From assembly GCA_031398745.1 (NCBI GenBank), contig JANNNX010000008.1, positions 4,284 through 68,283 of the forward strand: DNA of 64,000 bases, given 5' to 3'. The stretch is from JANNNX01 sp031398745 (GTDB lineage Bacteria > Actinomycetota > Acidimicrobiia > Acidimicrobiales > CADCSY01). The position numbers and the translations under genes were made by a program. The notes beneath the pieces are model-generated. The model saw only the letters and a program-made list of their open reading frames with translations, ran no database searches and was not told the DNA's origin. Positions 7,961 to 16,024 of the stretch are shown here, piece after piece; the stretch's first letter is position 1; every line of letters starts with the position of its first letter.

Positions 7961-10307
7961 CGGGCCAACGCCAATCCCTGACCTGGGGCATGTCCTCGCC
8001 GTGTTGGCGGATGTAGCGCCAGTGCTCGGCCCGCCTGTCCACCATCGCCTGGTGCACCAGGGCCGCGTGCTCACCCAGGCCGGGCACCCGGTCGATGACG
8101 TCCATGACCAGGTGGAAGCGATCGAGGTCGTTGCGCACGACCATGTCGAACGGCGTGGTGGTGGTCCCCTCCTCGATGTAGCCCCGTACGTGGAGGTTGT
8201 GGTGATTGTGGCGCCGGTAGGTCAGGCGGTGGATCAGCCACGGATAGCCGTGGTAGGCGAAGATCACGGGCTTCGTCAGGGTGAAGATGGCGTCGAAGTC
8301 ACGGTCGGCCAGCCCGTGGGGGTGCTCCGCCTCGGGCTGGAGGCGGAGGAGGTCGACCACGTTCACGACCCGGACCTTCAGTTCGGGCAGGTGCTGGCGC
8401 AGCAGGTCGGCGGCCGCCAGCACCTCGAGGGTGGGGACGTCGCCGGCGCAGGCCAGCACCACGTCTGGGTCTCCGTCGTGATCGGTGCTCGCCCACTCCC
8501 AGATCCCCAGCCCCCGAGCACAGTGCAGCGCCGCCTCCTCGATGCCCAGCCAGGTGGGAGCGAGCTGCTTGCCGGCGACCACCACGTTGACGTAGTTGCG
8601 GCTCCGCAGGCAGTGGTCCATCACCGACAGCAGGCAGTTCCCGTCGGGCGGGAAGTAGGCGCGCACCACCGCCGCCTTCTTGTTGATGACGTGGTCGACG
8701 AACCCCGGGTCCTGATGCGAGAAGCCGTTGTTGTCCTGGCGCCACACGTGCGAGGTCAGCAGGTAGTTGAGCGAGGCCACCGACCGCCGCCACTCGATCT
8801 CGTTGCTCACCTTCAGCCATTTCGCGTGCTGGTTGAACATCGAGTCGACGATGTGGATGAACGCCTCGTAGCACGAGAACAGACCATGGCGGCCGGTGAG
8901 CAGGTAGCCCTCCAGCCAGCCCTGACAGGTGTGCTCGGAGAGGATCTCCATGACCCGACCATCCCGGCCGAGGTGCTCGTCGACCGCGAGCGTCTCCGCA
9001 TTCCACGCCTTGTCGGTGGCCCCATAGACGGCGTCGAGGCGGTTGGAGGCGGTCTCGTCGGGTCCGACCAGGCGGAACCGATCGGGGTTGGCCGCCATCA
9101 CCTCGCGCAACCAGGTGCCGAGCACCCGGGTCGCCTCGGCGAGGGGCTCCCCCGGGGTCTCCACCGCGACCGCGTGGTCCCGGATGTCGGGGAGGTCGAG
9201 GTCGCGCAGCAGTAGTCCGCCGTTGGCGTGGGGCGAGTCGCCCATCCGCTTGGGCCCGACCGGCGACAACGCCAGCACCTCGGGCCGAGGCGCTCCCCGC
9301 TCGTCGAAGAGCTCACCCGGGCGGTAGCTGCGTAGCCACGCCTCGAGGGCCGCCAGGTGCTCCGGGCTGGTGCGGACCTCCCCCAGCGGAACCTGGTGCG
9401 AACGCCAGGTGCCCTCGACCGGAAGGCCGTCGACCACCTCCGGCCCGGTCCAGCCCTTCGGCGTGCGCAGGACCAGCATCGGCCACGTCGGGCGAGCGGT
9501 CGAAGCCCCGGTGCGCGCCAGGCGTTGGATGTCGGAGATCTCCTCGAAGATCGTGTCCAGCGTCGCCGCCATCGCCTGGTGCGTCGCGGTCGGATCGTCG
9601 CCGGACACGAGATGGGGCCGGTAGCCGTAGCCCTCGAGCAGGGAGAACAGCTCGTGATCGCCGATCCGGGCGAGGATCGACGGGTTGGCGATCTTCCAGC
9701 CGTTGAGGTGCAGGATCGGGAGCACGGCGCCGTCACCGACAGGGTCGAGGAACTTGTTCGAGTGCCAGCTGGTGGCCAGGGGGCCGGTCTCGGCCTCGCC
9801 GTCGCCGATCACGCAGGCGACGACCAGGTCGGGGTTGTCGAACGCGGCGCCGTAGGCGTGCGACAGGGCGTAGCCCAGCTCACCCCCCTCGTGGATGGAG
9901 CCCGGGGTCTCCGGCGCGGCGTGGCTCGGGATCCCACCCGGGAAGGAGAACTGGCGGAACAGCTCGCGCATCCCGACTCCCTCGCGGGTCAGGCTCGGGT
10001 ACCGGTCGGTGTAGCTCCCCTCCAACCACGTGTTGGCGACCATCCCCGGCCCGCCGTGGCCCGGCCCGCACACGTAGAGAACGTCGAGGTCGCGCGCCTT
10101 GATGACCCGGTTGAGGTGGGCGTAGATGAAGTTCAGGCCCGGAGTGGTCCCCCAGTGCCCCAACAGCCGGGGCTTGATGTGCTCCGGTCGCAGGGGCTCG
10201 GTGAGCAACGGGTTGTCGAGCAGGTAGATCTGGCCCACCGACAGGTAGTTCGCCGCTCGCCACCAGGCGTCCAGCTGCTGGAGCGAGGTCTCGGTCAACG
10301 GCGTCAT
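7953..10307 (-). CDS. xfp: Phosphoketolase (xylulose-5-P / fructose-6-P)
   Basis: 784 residues, the normal size for the TPP-dependent family. It should cleave xylulose 5-phosphate (and/or fructose 6-phosphate) with phosphate to acetyl phosphate and an aldose phosphate. Visible signatures are GHWGTTPGLNFIYAHLNR near the N-terminus, GPGHGGPGM, the TPP motif GDGEAETGPLATSWHSN and EHTCQGWLEGY. ATG at 10307 is chosen because it overlaps the upstream stop (ATGA) and begins the conserved N-terminus; the 63 codons open upstream are not protein-like. It is the middle gene of a coupled operon ending in acetate kinase. Confidence 0.95.
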   Translation of the reverse strand: MTPLTETSLQQLDAWWRAANYLSVGQIYLLDNPLLTEPLRPEHIKPRLLGHWGTTPGLNFIYAHLNRVIKARDLDVLYVCGPGHGGPGMVANTWLEGSYTDRYPSLTREGVGMRELFRQFSFPGGIPSHAAPETPGSIHEGGELGYALSHAYGAAFDNPDLVVACVIGDGEAETGPLATSWHSNKFLDPVGDGAVLPILHLNGWKIANPSILARIGDHELFSLLEGYGYRPHLVSGDDPTATHQAMAATLDTIFEEISDIQRLARTGASTARPTWPMLVLRTPKGWTGPEVVDGLPVEGTWRSHQVPLGEVRTSPEHLAALEAWLRSYRPGELFDERGAPRPEVLALSPVGPKRMGDSPHANGGLLLRDLDLPDIRDHAVAVETPGEPLAEATRVLGTWLREVMAANPDRFRLVGPDETASNRLDAVYGATDKAWNAETLAVDEHLGRDGRVMEILSEHTCQGWLEGYLLTGRHGLFSCYEAFIHIVDSMFNQHAKWLKVSNEIEWRRSVASLNYLLTSHVWRQDNNGFSHQDPGFVDHVINKKAAVVRAYFPPDGNCLLSVMDHCLRSRNYVNVVVAGKQLAPTWLGIEEAALHCARGLGIWEWASTDHDGDPDVVLACAGDVPTLEVLAAADLLRQHLPELKVRVVNVVDLLRLQPEAEHPHGLADRDFDAIFTLTKPVIFAYHGYPWLIHRLTYRRHNHHNLHVRGYIEEGTTTTPFDMVVRNDLDRFHLVMDVIDRVPGLGEHAALVHQAMVDRRAEHWRYIRQHGEDMPQVRDWRWPGG

Positions 10308-11470
10308 GGGATCTCCCGGTCGGCTCGGAGGCGCTGCGGGGAGCCAAGGGGCTCCACGTTGTAGGCGATGTCGTCGACCTGGAAGTCGATGTAGGGAAAC
10401 TCGCCCTCCGGGGCGGGAGCGTGCCATCGCCCCTCGCCGAGGGTCGCCAGGCGACGGGCCCCGAAGGTGCGGTAGCGCTGTAGGGGCGTCGACCAACGTT
10501 GGGGGACGAAGCGACGCCCGTCAGCAGAGGCGCGCAAGCGATCGTCGGAGACGAAGTCCACCAGCTCGTGGGCGTCGTTGAAGGTCAACTCCGCGGCCAC
10601 GGTGTGGACACCTCGGGTGAAGCTGCCGCGCACGTGGTGGCGGTCGAGGGTCTGCCAGACGACCGGCGCGTCGAGCAGCGCCGCCGGAGCCAGCACGCAG
10701 AGGTCGTTGAACACCGTGACGGTCTCGCCCTGGTCCATCTGAGGACCGTGGGCGTCGATGAGGCGGAGGAGGGACGCGACCTTGACCCGCATCGTGGCCG
10801 ACGGTCCGGCGAACACGTGGAGCACGTCCACCGGGACCCCGCGGGCGGTGGCGTCGATGAAGAAGAGGCGATCGAACTCGGCGCCGAAGGTGCTGACCTG
10901 CTCACCGCGGAACGTCATCCATCGCTCGGTCGGGGCCCCGCGCAGTCGCCCGGACACGTAGGCATGCAGGTTGCGGACGTGGGCCTGGCCGACGGCCCCC
11001 GATGCCCGAACGTACGCCGCCACCGGATCCGGGAGCCGGGCCAGGTCGGCTTCGGAGACCGCCACGTCGGGCACCACTCGGGCGAGGGCCGCCTGGCTCC
11101 GGCGCCGGAACTCGGCGCGGTAGCTCCTGCGGCCCGACGAGGCCCCGCCGTGGACGACGGCCGCCAGCAGGACGGCGTTGGCGACGGTCCCCACGCCGGC
11201 GTCGGTCCACGAGGTGAGGATCGACACCTGCGACGCGACGAGCGCGACCGCCCCGATCCTCCACCACCACTCGACCGAACTCGCCCACAGGAGGGCGGTG
11301 CCCACGAGGAGCGACGCCGCGGCCAACCAGACGACGCCGGCGCCGGATCCGATCGGCTCCCCCAACTGCGAGACCTCGGCCCCCCCGAGGCCCTTGGCCG
11401 CGCCGAGCAGGTGGACGAGGCCGTGCAGCGCGACCACGGTGATCAGGATCCAGCGGACGGCGACCCTCAT
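10304..11470 (-). CDS. DUF6544-like membrane-anchored protein
   Basis: 388 residues. Three to four hydrophobic segments occupy about residues 5-110 (VRWILITVVALHGLVHLLG, VVWLAAASLLVGTALLW, IGAVALVASQVSIL). A soluble domain of about 250 residues with many Trp, Phe and His follows, typical of proteins annotated DUF6544/DUF6920. Function is unknown. It is first in the operon and its stop overlaps the phosphoketolase ATG, an unusual partner for central carbon enzymes. The 251-nt gap to the divergent dehydrogenase gene should hold the operon promoter. Confidence 0.75.
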   Translation of the reverse strand: MRVAVRWILITVVALHGLVHLLGAAKGLGGAEVSQLGEPIGSGAGVVWLAAASLLVGTALLWASSVEWWWRIGAVALVASQVSILTSWTDAGVGTVANAVLLAAVVHGGASSGRRSYRAEFRRRSQAALARVVPDVAVSEADLARLPDPVAAYVRASGAVGQAHVRNLHAYVSGRLRGAPTERWMTFRGEQVSTFGAEFDRLFFIDATARGVPVDVLHVFAGPSATMRVKVASLLRLIDAHGPQMDQGETVTVFNDLCVLAPAALLDAPVVWQTLDRHHVRGSFTRGVHTVAAELTFNDAHELVDFVSDDRLRASADGRRFVPQRWSTPLQRYRTFGARRLATLGEGRWHAPAPEGEFPYIDFQVDDIAYNVEPLGSPQRLRADREIP

Positions 11471-11721
11471 GTGTCCATCCCGCCTCGATCGTCAGAAGGT
11501 GGTCGTTCGGGTCCGGGCGGGGTCGGCCAGACGCTGCCGACTTGACCGTACCCACCGACGCCCCCGACCATTCGGGCGGCACCAACCCGAAGCGCTGGCG
11601 CCGCGGTACCGTGGGCTTCGACACGACACATGCCCTGCACGTGTTGGCCAGCGTCTCTCGCTGGTCAAGGGAGCGATGCTCTGGACCCCGGTAGCGCCGA
11701 CAGCGACTCCGGAGGTCTGCC

Positions 11722-12765
11722 ATGAAGGCGCTCGTGTACCACGGTCCCGGCCACAAGGCCTGGGAAGATGCACCGAAGCCAGCGATCATCGATGGCGGGG
11801 ACGCCATCGTGCGCGTCGACGTGGTGACGATCTGCGGCACCGATCTGCACATCCTCAAGGGTGACGTCCCGGCCGTCACCGACGGTCGGATCCTCGGCCA
11901 CGAGGCGGTCGGGACCGTCGATGCGGTGGGCCCCGGGGTCCAGACGCTGGCGGTCGGGGACAGGGTTCTGGTGTCGTGCGTGACGTCGTGCGGTGCCTGC
12001 CGGTTCTGCCGGGAGGGGCGCTACGGGCAGTGCCTCGGGGGCGGCGGCTGGATCCTCGGCAACACCATCGACGGCACCCAGGCCGAGTTCGTCCGCGTCC
12101 CGTTCGCCGACCACTCGACCTACGCCGTGCCCCCGGGCGTGGCCGACGAGGAAGTCCTGATGCTGGCCGACATCCTCCCGACGGGCTACGAGGTCGGCGT
12201 CCTCAACGGGGTCGTGCGACCCGGTGACGTCGTCGCCGTCGTCGGCGCGGGCCCCATCGGACTCGCCGCCATCATGGGATCTCGGCTGTTCAGCCCGAGC
12301 CACATCGTGGCCATCGACCTGGCCGACAGCCGTCTCGACGCGGCCAAGCAGTTCGGGGCGGACATCGTCGTGAACAACACGCGGGAGGACGCGGCCACGA
12401 TCGTCGCCGACCTCACCGGTGGCCTCGGCGCCGATGTCGCCATCGAAGCCGTCGGCACCCCGGCCACGTTCGAGCAAGCGGTCGGGCTGGCCCGTCCCGG
12501 CGGCCACATCGCCAACATCGGTGTCCACGGCAAGCCCGCCACCCTGCACCTCGAAGAGCTCTGGAGCCGTGACGTCACCATCACCACCGGGCTCGTCGAC
12601 ACCTACACGACCCCGACCTTGCTTCGTCTGGTGCTCAGCCGACAGCTCGAGGCCAGCCGGTTCATCACCCACCACTTCACTCTCGACCAGTTCGAGGAGG
12701 CCTACGACGTCTTTGCCCGGGCCGGCGAGACCGGGGCGCTGAAGGTGGTCCTGACCCGGGTCTGA
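11722..12765 (+). CDS. Zinc-dependent alcohol dehydrogenase (MDR family)
   Basis: 347 residues. The catalytic zinc site is visible (ICGTDLH, GHEAVG and a later Cys or Asp position). The structural zinc lobe CGACRFCREGRYGQC has four Cys. The Rossmann fingerprint VVGAGPIGLAAI is intact. Acidic Asp in VVAIDLADSR after strand 2 suggests NAD rather than NADP. A CGGAGG ribosome-binding site precedes the ATG. It is transcribed divergently from the phosphoketolase operon, so a role in reducing acetaldehyde or other short aldehydes is possible but unproven. Confidence 0.9.
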   Translation: MKALVYHGPGHKAWEDAPKPAIIDGGDAIVRVDVVTICGTDLHILKGDVPAVTDGRILGHEAVGTVDAVGPGVQTLAVGDRVLVSCVTSCGACRFCREGRYGQCLGGGGWILGNTIDGTQAEFVRVPFADHSTYAVPPGVADEEVLMLADILPTGYEVGVLNGVVRPGDVVAVVGAGPIGLAAIMGSRLFSPSHIVAIDLADSRLDAAKQFGADIVVNNTREDAATIVADLTGGLGADVAIEAVGTPATFEQAVGLARPGGHIANIGVHGKPATLHLEELWSRDVTITTGLVDTYTTPTLLRLVLSRQLEASRFITHHFTLDQFEEAYDVFARAGETGALKVVLTRV

Positions 12766-12801
12766 CGCCCGGGAGCAGCACCCCGGTCCTCGGACCGCTA
12801 C

Positions 12802-13281
12802 TCAGATCGGCGGGGCGGGCGTGTCCCGGGGTGGCCCCCCCAGCAAGTGCTGGTGGAGGTCGCCCGTCAGCGTGTAGATCGCCCGCGTGAGGTCGGTGTT
12901 CGTACCGAGCTCCTGAGCCTCGGTCGTGAAGTCATGATCGGCCTTCGCTCGCTGGAACTCGGCTTGGCGGTTCTGGCCGATCATCACGAACGTCGACAGG
13001 AAGATCGCCTCGAGCGAGACGATCAACGTGAGCCTCGGCCACGGGTCGGACTCGACGAAGAGCATCCAGTTCGCGAACGCGACCGCGTGGAGGTACACGA
13101 ACGGCATCGACCCCGCGAAACCCGTGATGCGATCGGCGATCCGGAGCTGCAGGTCCCCGGCGCGTCGAGCAGCATGCTCGAGGACGACGGGGTGATGGAG
13201 CGGGGGCGGCGGCGGACGGAGCCGGTCCGGGCCGCGAGGGGCGAGTTCCCTCGCGTCTGACGAGGAGCTGTTCATGATCAC
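12802..13281 (-). CDS. DUF1003 family membrane protein
   Basis: 159 residues. The core matches DUF1003: ADRITGFAGSMPFVYLHA, a first helix to about residue 75, a second helix LTLIVSLEAIFLSTFVMIGQ, then NRQAEFQRAKADHDF. The C-terminal tail is helical and charged. GTG at 13281 overlaps the previous stop (GTGA); an ATG two codons later is the alternative. It is the last gene of a five-gene coupled minus-strand operon with a universal stress protein and an HdeD protein. Confidence 0.85.
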   Translation of the reverse strand: MIMNSSSSDARELAPRGPDRLRPPPPPLHHPVVLEHAARRAGDLQLRIADRITGFAGSMPFVYLHAVAFANWMLFVESDPWPRLTLIVSLEAIFLSTFVMIGQNRQAEFQRAKADHDFTTEAQELGTNTDLTRAIYTLTGDLHQHLLGGPPRDTPAPPI

Positions 13282-14165
13282 CGCGCCACGGGAATCACCA
13301 GGGCCGGAGCGCTCGATGCGTGCACGATGTCAACCGCCCCCGACCCGCGCACCAGGTGGGGAAGCCGGTCCCGAAGACGGCTGGTAACGGCGACGAGCCC
13401 CGTGGGATGCGCCGCGAGGTAGTCCCTCATTCCGGAACCCACCCCGATGGGGTCATAGACGACAGACGTGTCGAGCCCGGGTGCCTCGAGCGCCCATGCC
13501 TCGCCGAGGCGGCGAACGTACTCGTCGGCGTCCTCGTCGGGTCCGTGATGACGACGCCACGGCGCGCCGATGCGAACCGGGGGCGGGCAGGGCTCCGCCA
13601 CGGTGACCAGGGTGAGCTTCATGTCGAGCGCATGCGCCCAGGCCGCAGCGACGGACAGGCCCTCCTCGGAACTCGGGGTGCCGTCGACGCAGGCGACGAG
13701 ATGGTCGACCTCGAGCGGCGCGGTCACGGTCCTGTCTTGCGGATCGAGGTGGACGGCGAGCGGTCCGGCGACGACCACGGGTTGGCGACGGCGTTCGATG
13801 ATGTCGCGGGCGCTCGATCCGAGCAGCGTGCCGTCCACCCGTCCGCGCCCGTGGGTCGACAGGCAGATCAGGCAGGCGTCGAGGTTCGAGGCACAGCGAA
13901 GGATGGCGGCGGCCACGTCGGTGTCGACCTCGACGTGGATACGCGGGTCATCCGGATCGACTCCGAGAGCGTGGGCCCCTTGGGAGCGGATGCGGTCGAG
14001 CTCGAAGTCGGAGACGACGACGCTGACGGTGTGGAGCGCGGCGCCAAAGCGCGCCGCGAGGGCTCGGGCGGTCCGGACGGCACCATCGGCGAGGCGGGTT
14101 CCATCGAGCGGAACGAGAACGGTTCGATAGACGGGGTCGGGAGCCCGGCGGGCGGGGTTGCTCAT
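13278..14165 (-). CDS. Double universal stress protein (UspA x2)
   Basis: 295 residues with two tandem USP domains (about 10-145 and 155-294). Each begins with a strand and Asp (TVLVPLDGT; HLVACVDGT). The first has STHGRGRVDGTLLGSSARDII, resembling the ATP-binding G-2x-G-9x-G(S/T) loop. The second lacks a clear Gly-rich loop and may not bind nucleotide. ATG at 14165 has GGAGGAGGGA upstream and overlaps the preceding stop (ATGA). Confidence 0.9.
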   Translation of the reverse strand: MSNPARRAPDPVYRTVLVPLDGTRLADGAVRTARALAARFGAALHTVSVVVSDFELDRIRSQGAHALGVDPDDPRIHVEVDTDVAAAILRCASNLDACLICLSTHGRGRVDGTLLGSSARDIIERRRQPVVVAGPLAVHLDPQDRTVTAPLEVDHLVACVDGTPSSEEGLSVAAAWAHALDMKLTLVTVAEPCPPPVRIGAPWRRHHGPDEDADEYVRRLGEAWALEAPGLDTSVVYDPIGVGSGMRDYLAAHPTGLVAVTSRLRDRLPHLVRGSGAVDIVHASSAPALVIPVAR

Positions 14166-14896
14166 GGTCCCTCCTCCGGGAGCGAGTGGTCGCCGCGAAG
14201 GATCGTGACCGCGAGGGCACCGACCCACACCCCGACGAGGAGCCAGGCACCGGCTGCGACCGGGCCACCCGGGGCCAGCCAGCCACGATCGACGAACGAC
14301 GCAACGCTGGCGACGGCGGCGAGCACGGCGATCTCGATGTCGAAGCGGAGCAACCACTGGTCTGGTCGGCGCTGGGTCATGGCGATGACACGGGCGTTGG
14401 CGGCCACGACACCGGCCACCGGAAGGAGCGCCAACGTGGACACGAGCTTGGCGGCCACGAAGACGGCGAACACCGATGCGTCGGCCGTTGGAGGTTCGGC
14501 GAGCAGGGTGGCCGTCGCCAGCAGCGCCCCCGCCAGCGTGAGCAGGGCGATGCCGATGGCTCCCATGACGAGCGTCACGGTCCACCGCCACTGGGCGACA
14601 TCGGTCCGGCGGGCGGTGAAGGTGTGCAGGCTCGCGAGGAACGGAACGAGCAGGAGACCGCCGACGACGATCGTGTATGCCGACACCATCACCGATGTGG
14701 CGTGGTCCGACAGGTGGGCCCGTACCACCTCCGGCGTCGAGTCGATGCTCGGCGTCGAGGACAGCAAGCTGGTGGCAAAGACGAGCGCGACCACCCCGAC
14801 GACCCCGAGCACCGCGCCGGCGCGTTCTCCCGCCGCCGGCGCTAGCCGGCGGCGGGAAACGAGCGGCGCCATGGTTGTTGCCGCAGCCTGGGTCAC
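14162..14896 (-). CDS. Six-helix membrane protein, unknown
   Basis: 244 residues with about six hydrophobic segments spread along the length (AGAVLGVVGVVALVFATSLL near the N-terminus to GAWLLVGVWVGALAVTIL at the C-terminus). The loop after the first helix carries SSTPSIDSTPEVVRAHLSDH, likely outside. GTG at 14896 lies one base after the HdeD stop; the 3' end overlaps the USP start. Position within the operon suggests a stress role. No family was assigned. Confidence 0.7.
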   Translation of the reverse strand: MTQAAATTMAPLVSRRRLAPAAGERAGAVLGVVGVVALVFATSLLSSTPSIDSTPEVVRAHLSDHATSVMVSAYTIVVGGLLLVPFLASLHTFTARRTDVAQWRWTVTLVMGAIGIALLTLAGALLATATLLAEPPTADASVFAVFVAAKLVSTLALLPVAGVVAANARVIAMTQRRPDQWLLRFDIEIAVLAAVASVASFVDRGWLAPGGPVAAGAWLLVGVWVGALAVTILRGDHSLPEEGP

Positions 14897-14897
14897 G

Positions 14898-15485
14898 TCA
14901 GCCCACCGCGTGTCCGGGCCGGGAAGCGCCGAGGCTTCTCGGGTCGGTCAGGTCGCTGGTCTCCTGGCGGACGACCGAGGCAAGCCACAGCTCGTGGCCC
15001 CCGAAGAAGACCGACAACCAACCGATCGCCCAGGTGATGCCGATCGCTCCGGCACCCGGGTCGATGACGAGGAGCACGCCCAGGAGCACCAAGGCAACGC
15101 CCCCGAGCGCGATCGACCACGTTCCGCTCAGCTGCCTGCGAGTGCTGATCGCGAACGCGATCCGCGATCCACCGACGACGAACGACCAGGTCGCGATCAC
15201 GACGAGGAGCGCCAAGGCGGTCATGGACGGCCACAGGAGCGTGACCACCCCGGCCCCGATGCCGGTCAGGCCCCAGAAGGCGACCCATCCTCGGTGAACC
15301 AGCACCCGATCGGTGATCGCAGCCGATAGAGCCGTGATCCCGTCGACGAAGGCGAATGCACCCCAGAGCACCACGAGGGCCCAGAGCGTGATGGAGGGCC
15401 ACACGAGCGTGGCCAACCCGAAGAGCACTGCGGCGACGCCGTGGACCGCGAGCCGCTTCCAGCTGCCGATGAAGGGCCGCATCAT
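14898..15485 (-). CDS. HdeD family membrane protein
   Basis: 195 residues with six membrane helices arranged as three similar hairpins containing the W-P-S-x-T pattern (LVWPSITLWALVVLWGAFAF, LLWPSMTALALLVVIATWSF). This is characteristic of the HdeD/DUF308 family linked to acid-stress resistance in enterobacteria. ATG at 15485 overlaps the stop of the upstream coiled-coil gene (ATGA). It is the second gene of the five-gene stress operon. Confidence 0.85.
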   Translation of the reverse strand: MMRPFIGSWKRLAVHGVAAVLFGLATLVWPSITLWALVVLWGAFAFVDGITALSAAITDRVLVHRGWVAFWGLTGIGAGVVTLLWPSMTALALLVVIATWSFVVGGSRIAFAISTRRQLSGTWSIALGGVALVLLGVLLVIDPGAGAIGITWAIGWLSVFFGGHELWLASVVRQETSDLTDPRSLGASRPGHAVG

Positions 15486-15937
15486 GACGTCGCTCCTGCG
15501 GTCGCAGCCTTCGGCCCGACCGCCAGGTCGTCGGCCGCCATTCGGGCGAGGGTGGCGTCGATGACCGCGTACTCGGCGACGTTGAGGAAGTACGCAGCCA
15601 GCTCGATCGCGGCTGCGGCGTCCTCTTCGGCGGCCTCGGCCACGCGCGCCGCCCGGTTCACCTCGTGTTCCGACTGGCGCTTCTCGACGCGAGCGCGCAG
15701 CTCGTCGAGTGGTCGCCTCATCGACACCTTGGTGTCGTCCCACCATGTGCGACCGGCCGCCGCGGCGTCGCGCACCGCGGACTCGATCTCGCCGACGTCA
15801 GACCTGAGCGCCTCGTCGATCTCGTGACGGCGCTGCTCGAGCTTGGCCCGATCAGCCTCGAACGTGGATGTCGCCGAATCCTCGAGGACCTTGACGCGAG
15901 CGGCGAGGTCCTCCAACGACTGTGACAGTTGCTTCAT
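15482..15937 (-). CDS. Coiled-coil protein, unknown
   Basis: 151 residues, almost entirely Ala/Glu/Arg-rich and predicted helical, with heptad-like spacing over residues 5-60 (LSQSLEDLAARVKVLEDS, then LEQRRHEIDEALRSDVGEIE). There is no membrane segment. A GGAGGAG ribosome-binding site precedes the ATG. It is the first gene of the coupled operon down to DUF1003, so the operon promoter should lie in 15938-16024. Function unknown. Confidence 0.75.
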   Translation of the reverse strand: MKQLSQSLEDLAARVKVLEDSATSTFEADRAKLEQRRHEIDEALRSDVGEIESAVRDAAAAGRTWWDDTKVSMRRPLDELRARVEKRQSEHEVNRAARVAEAAEEDAAAAIELAAYFLNVAEYAVIDATLARMAADDLAVGPKAATAGATS

Positions 15938-16024
15938 GACTCCTCCTATGGGTTGGCCTACGAGGCGAACGTAAGGCGGAGTGCCAGCGCATCGAATCCC
16001 AGAAAACCCCAGTCTTGGGCGGTG

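Noticed and set aside
10308..10496. 63-residue N-terminal extension of phosphoketolase
   Set aside because: The residues are Arg/Pro-rich and unlike the family; they arise from the overlapping DUF6544-like gene. The ATGA overlap at 10307 explains the start.
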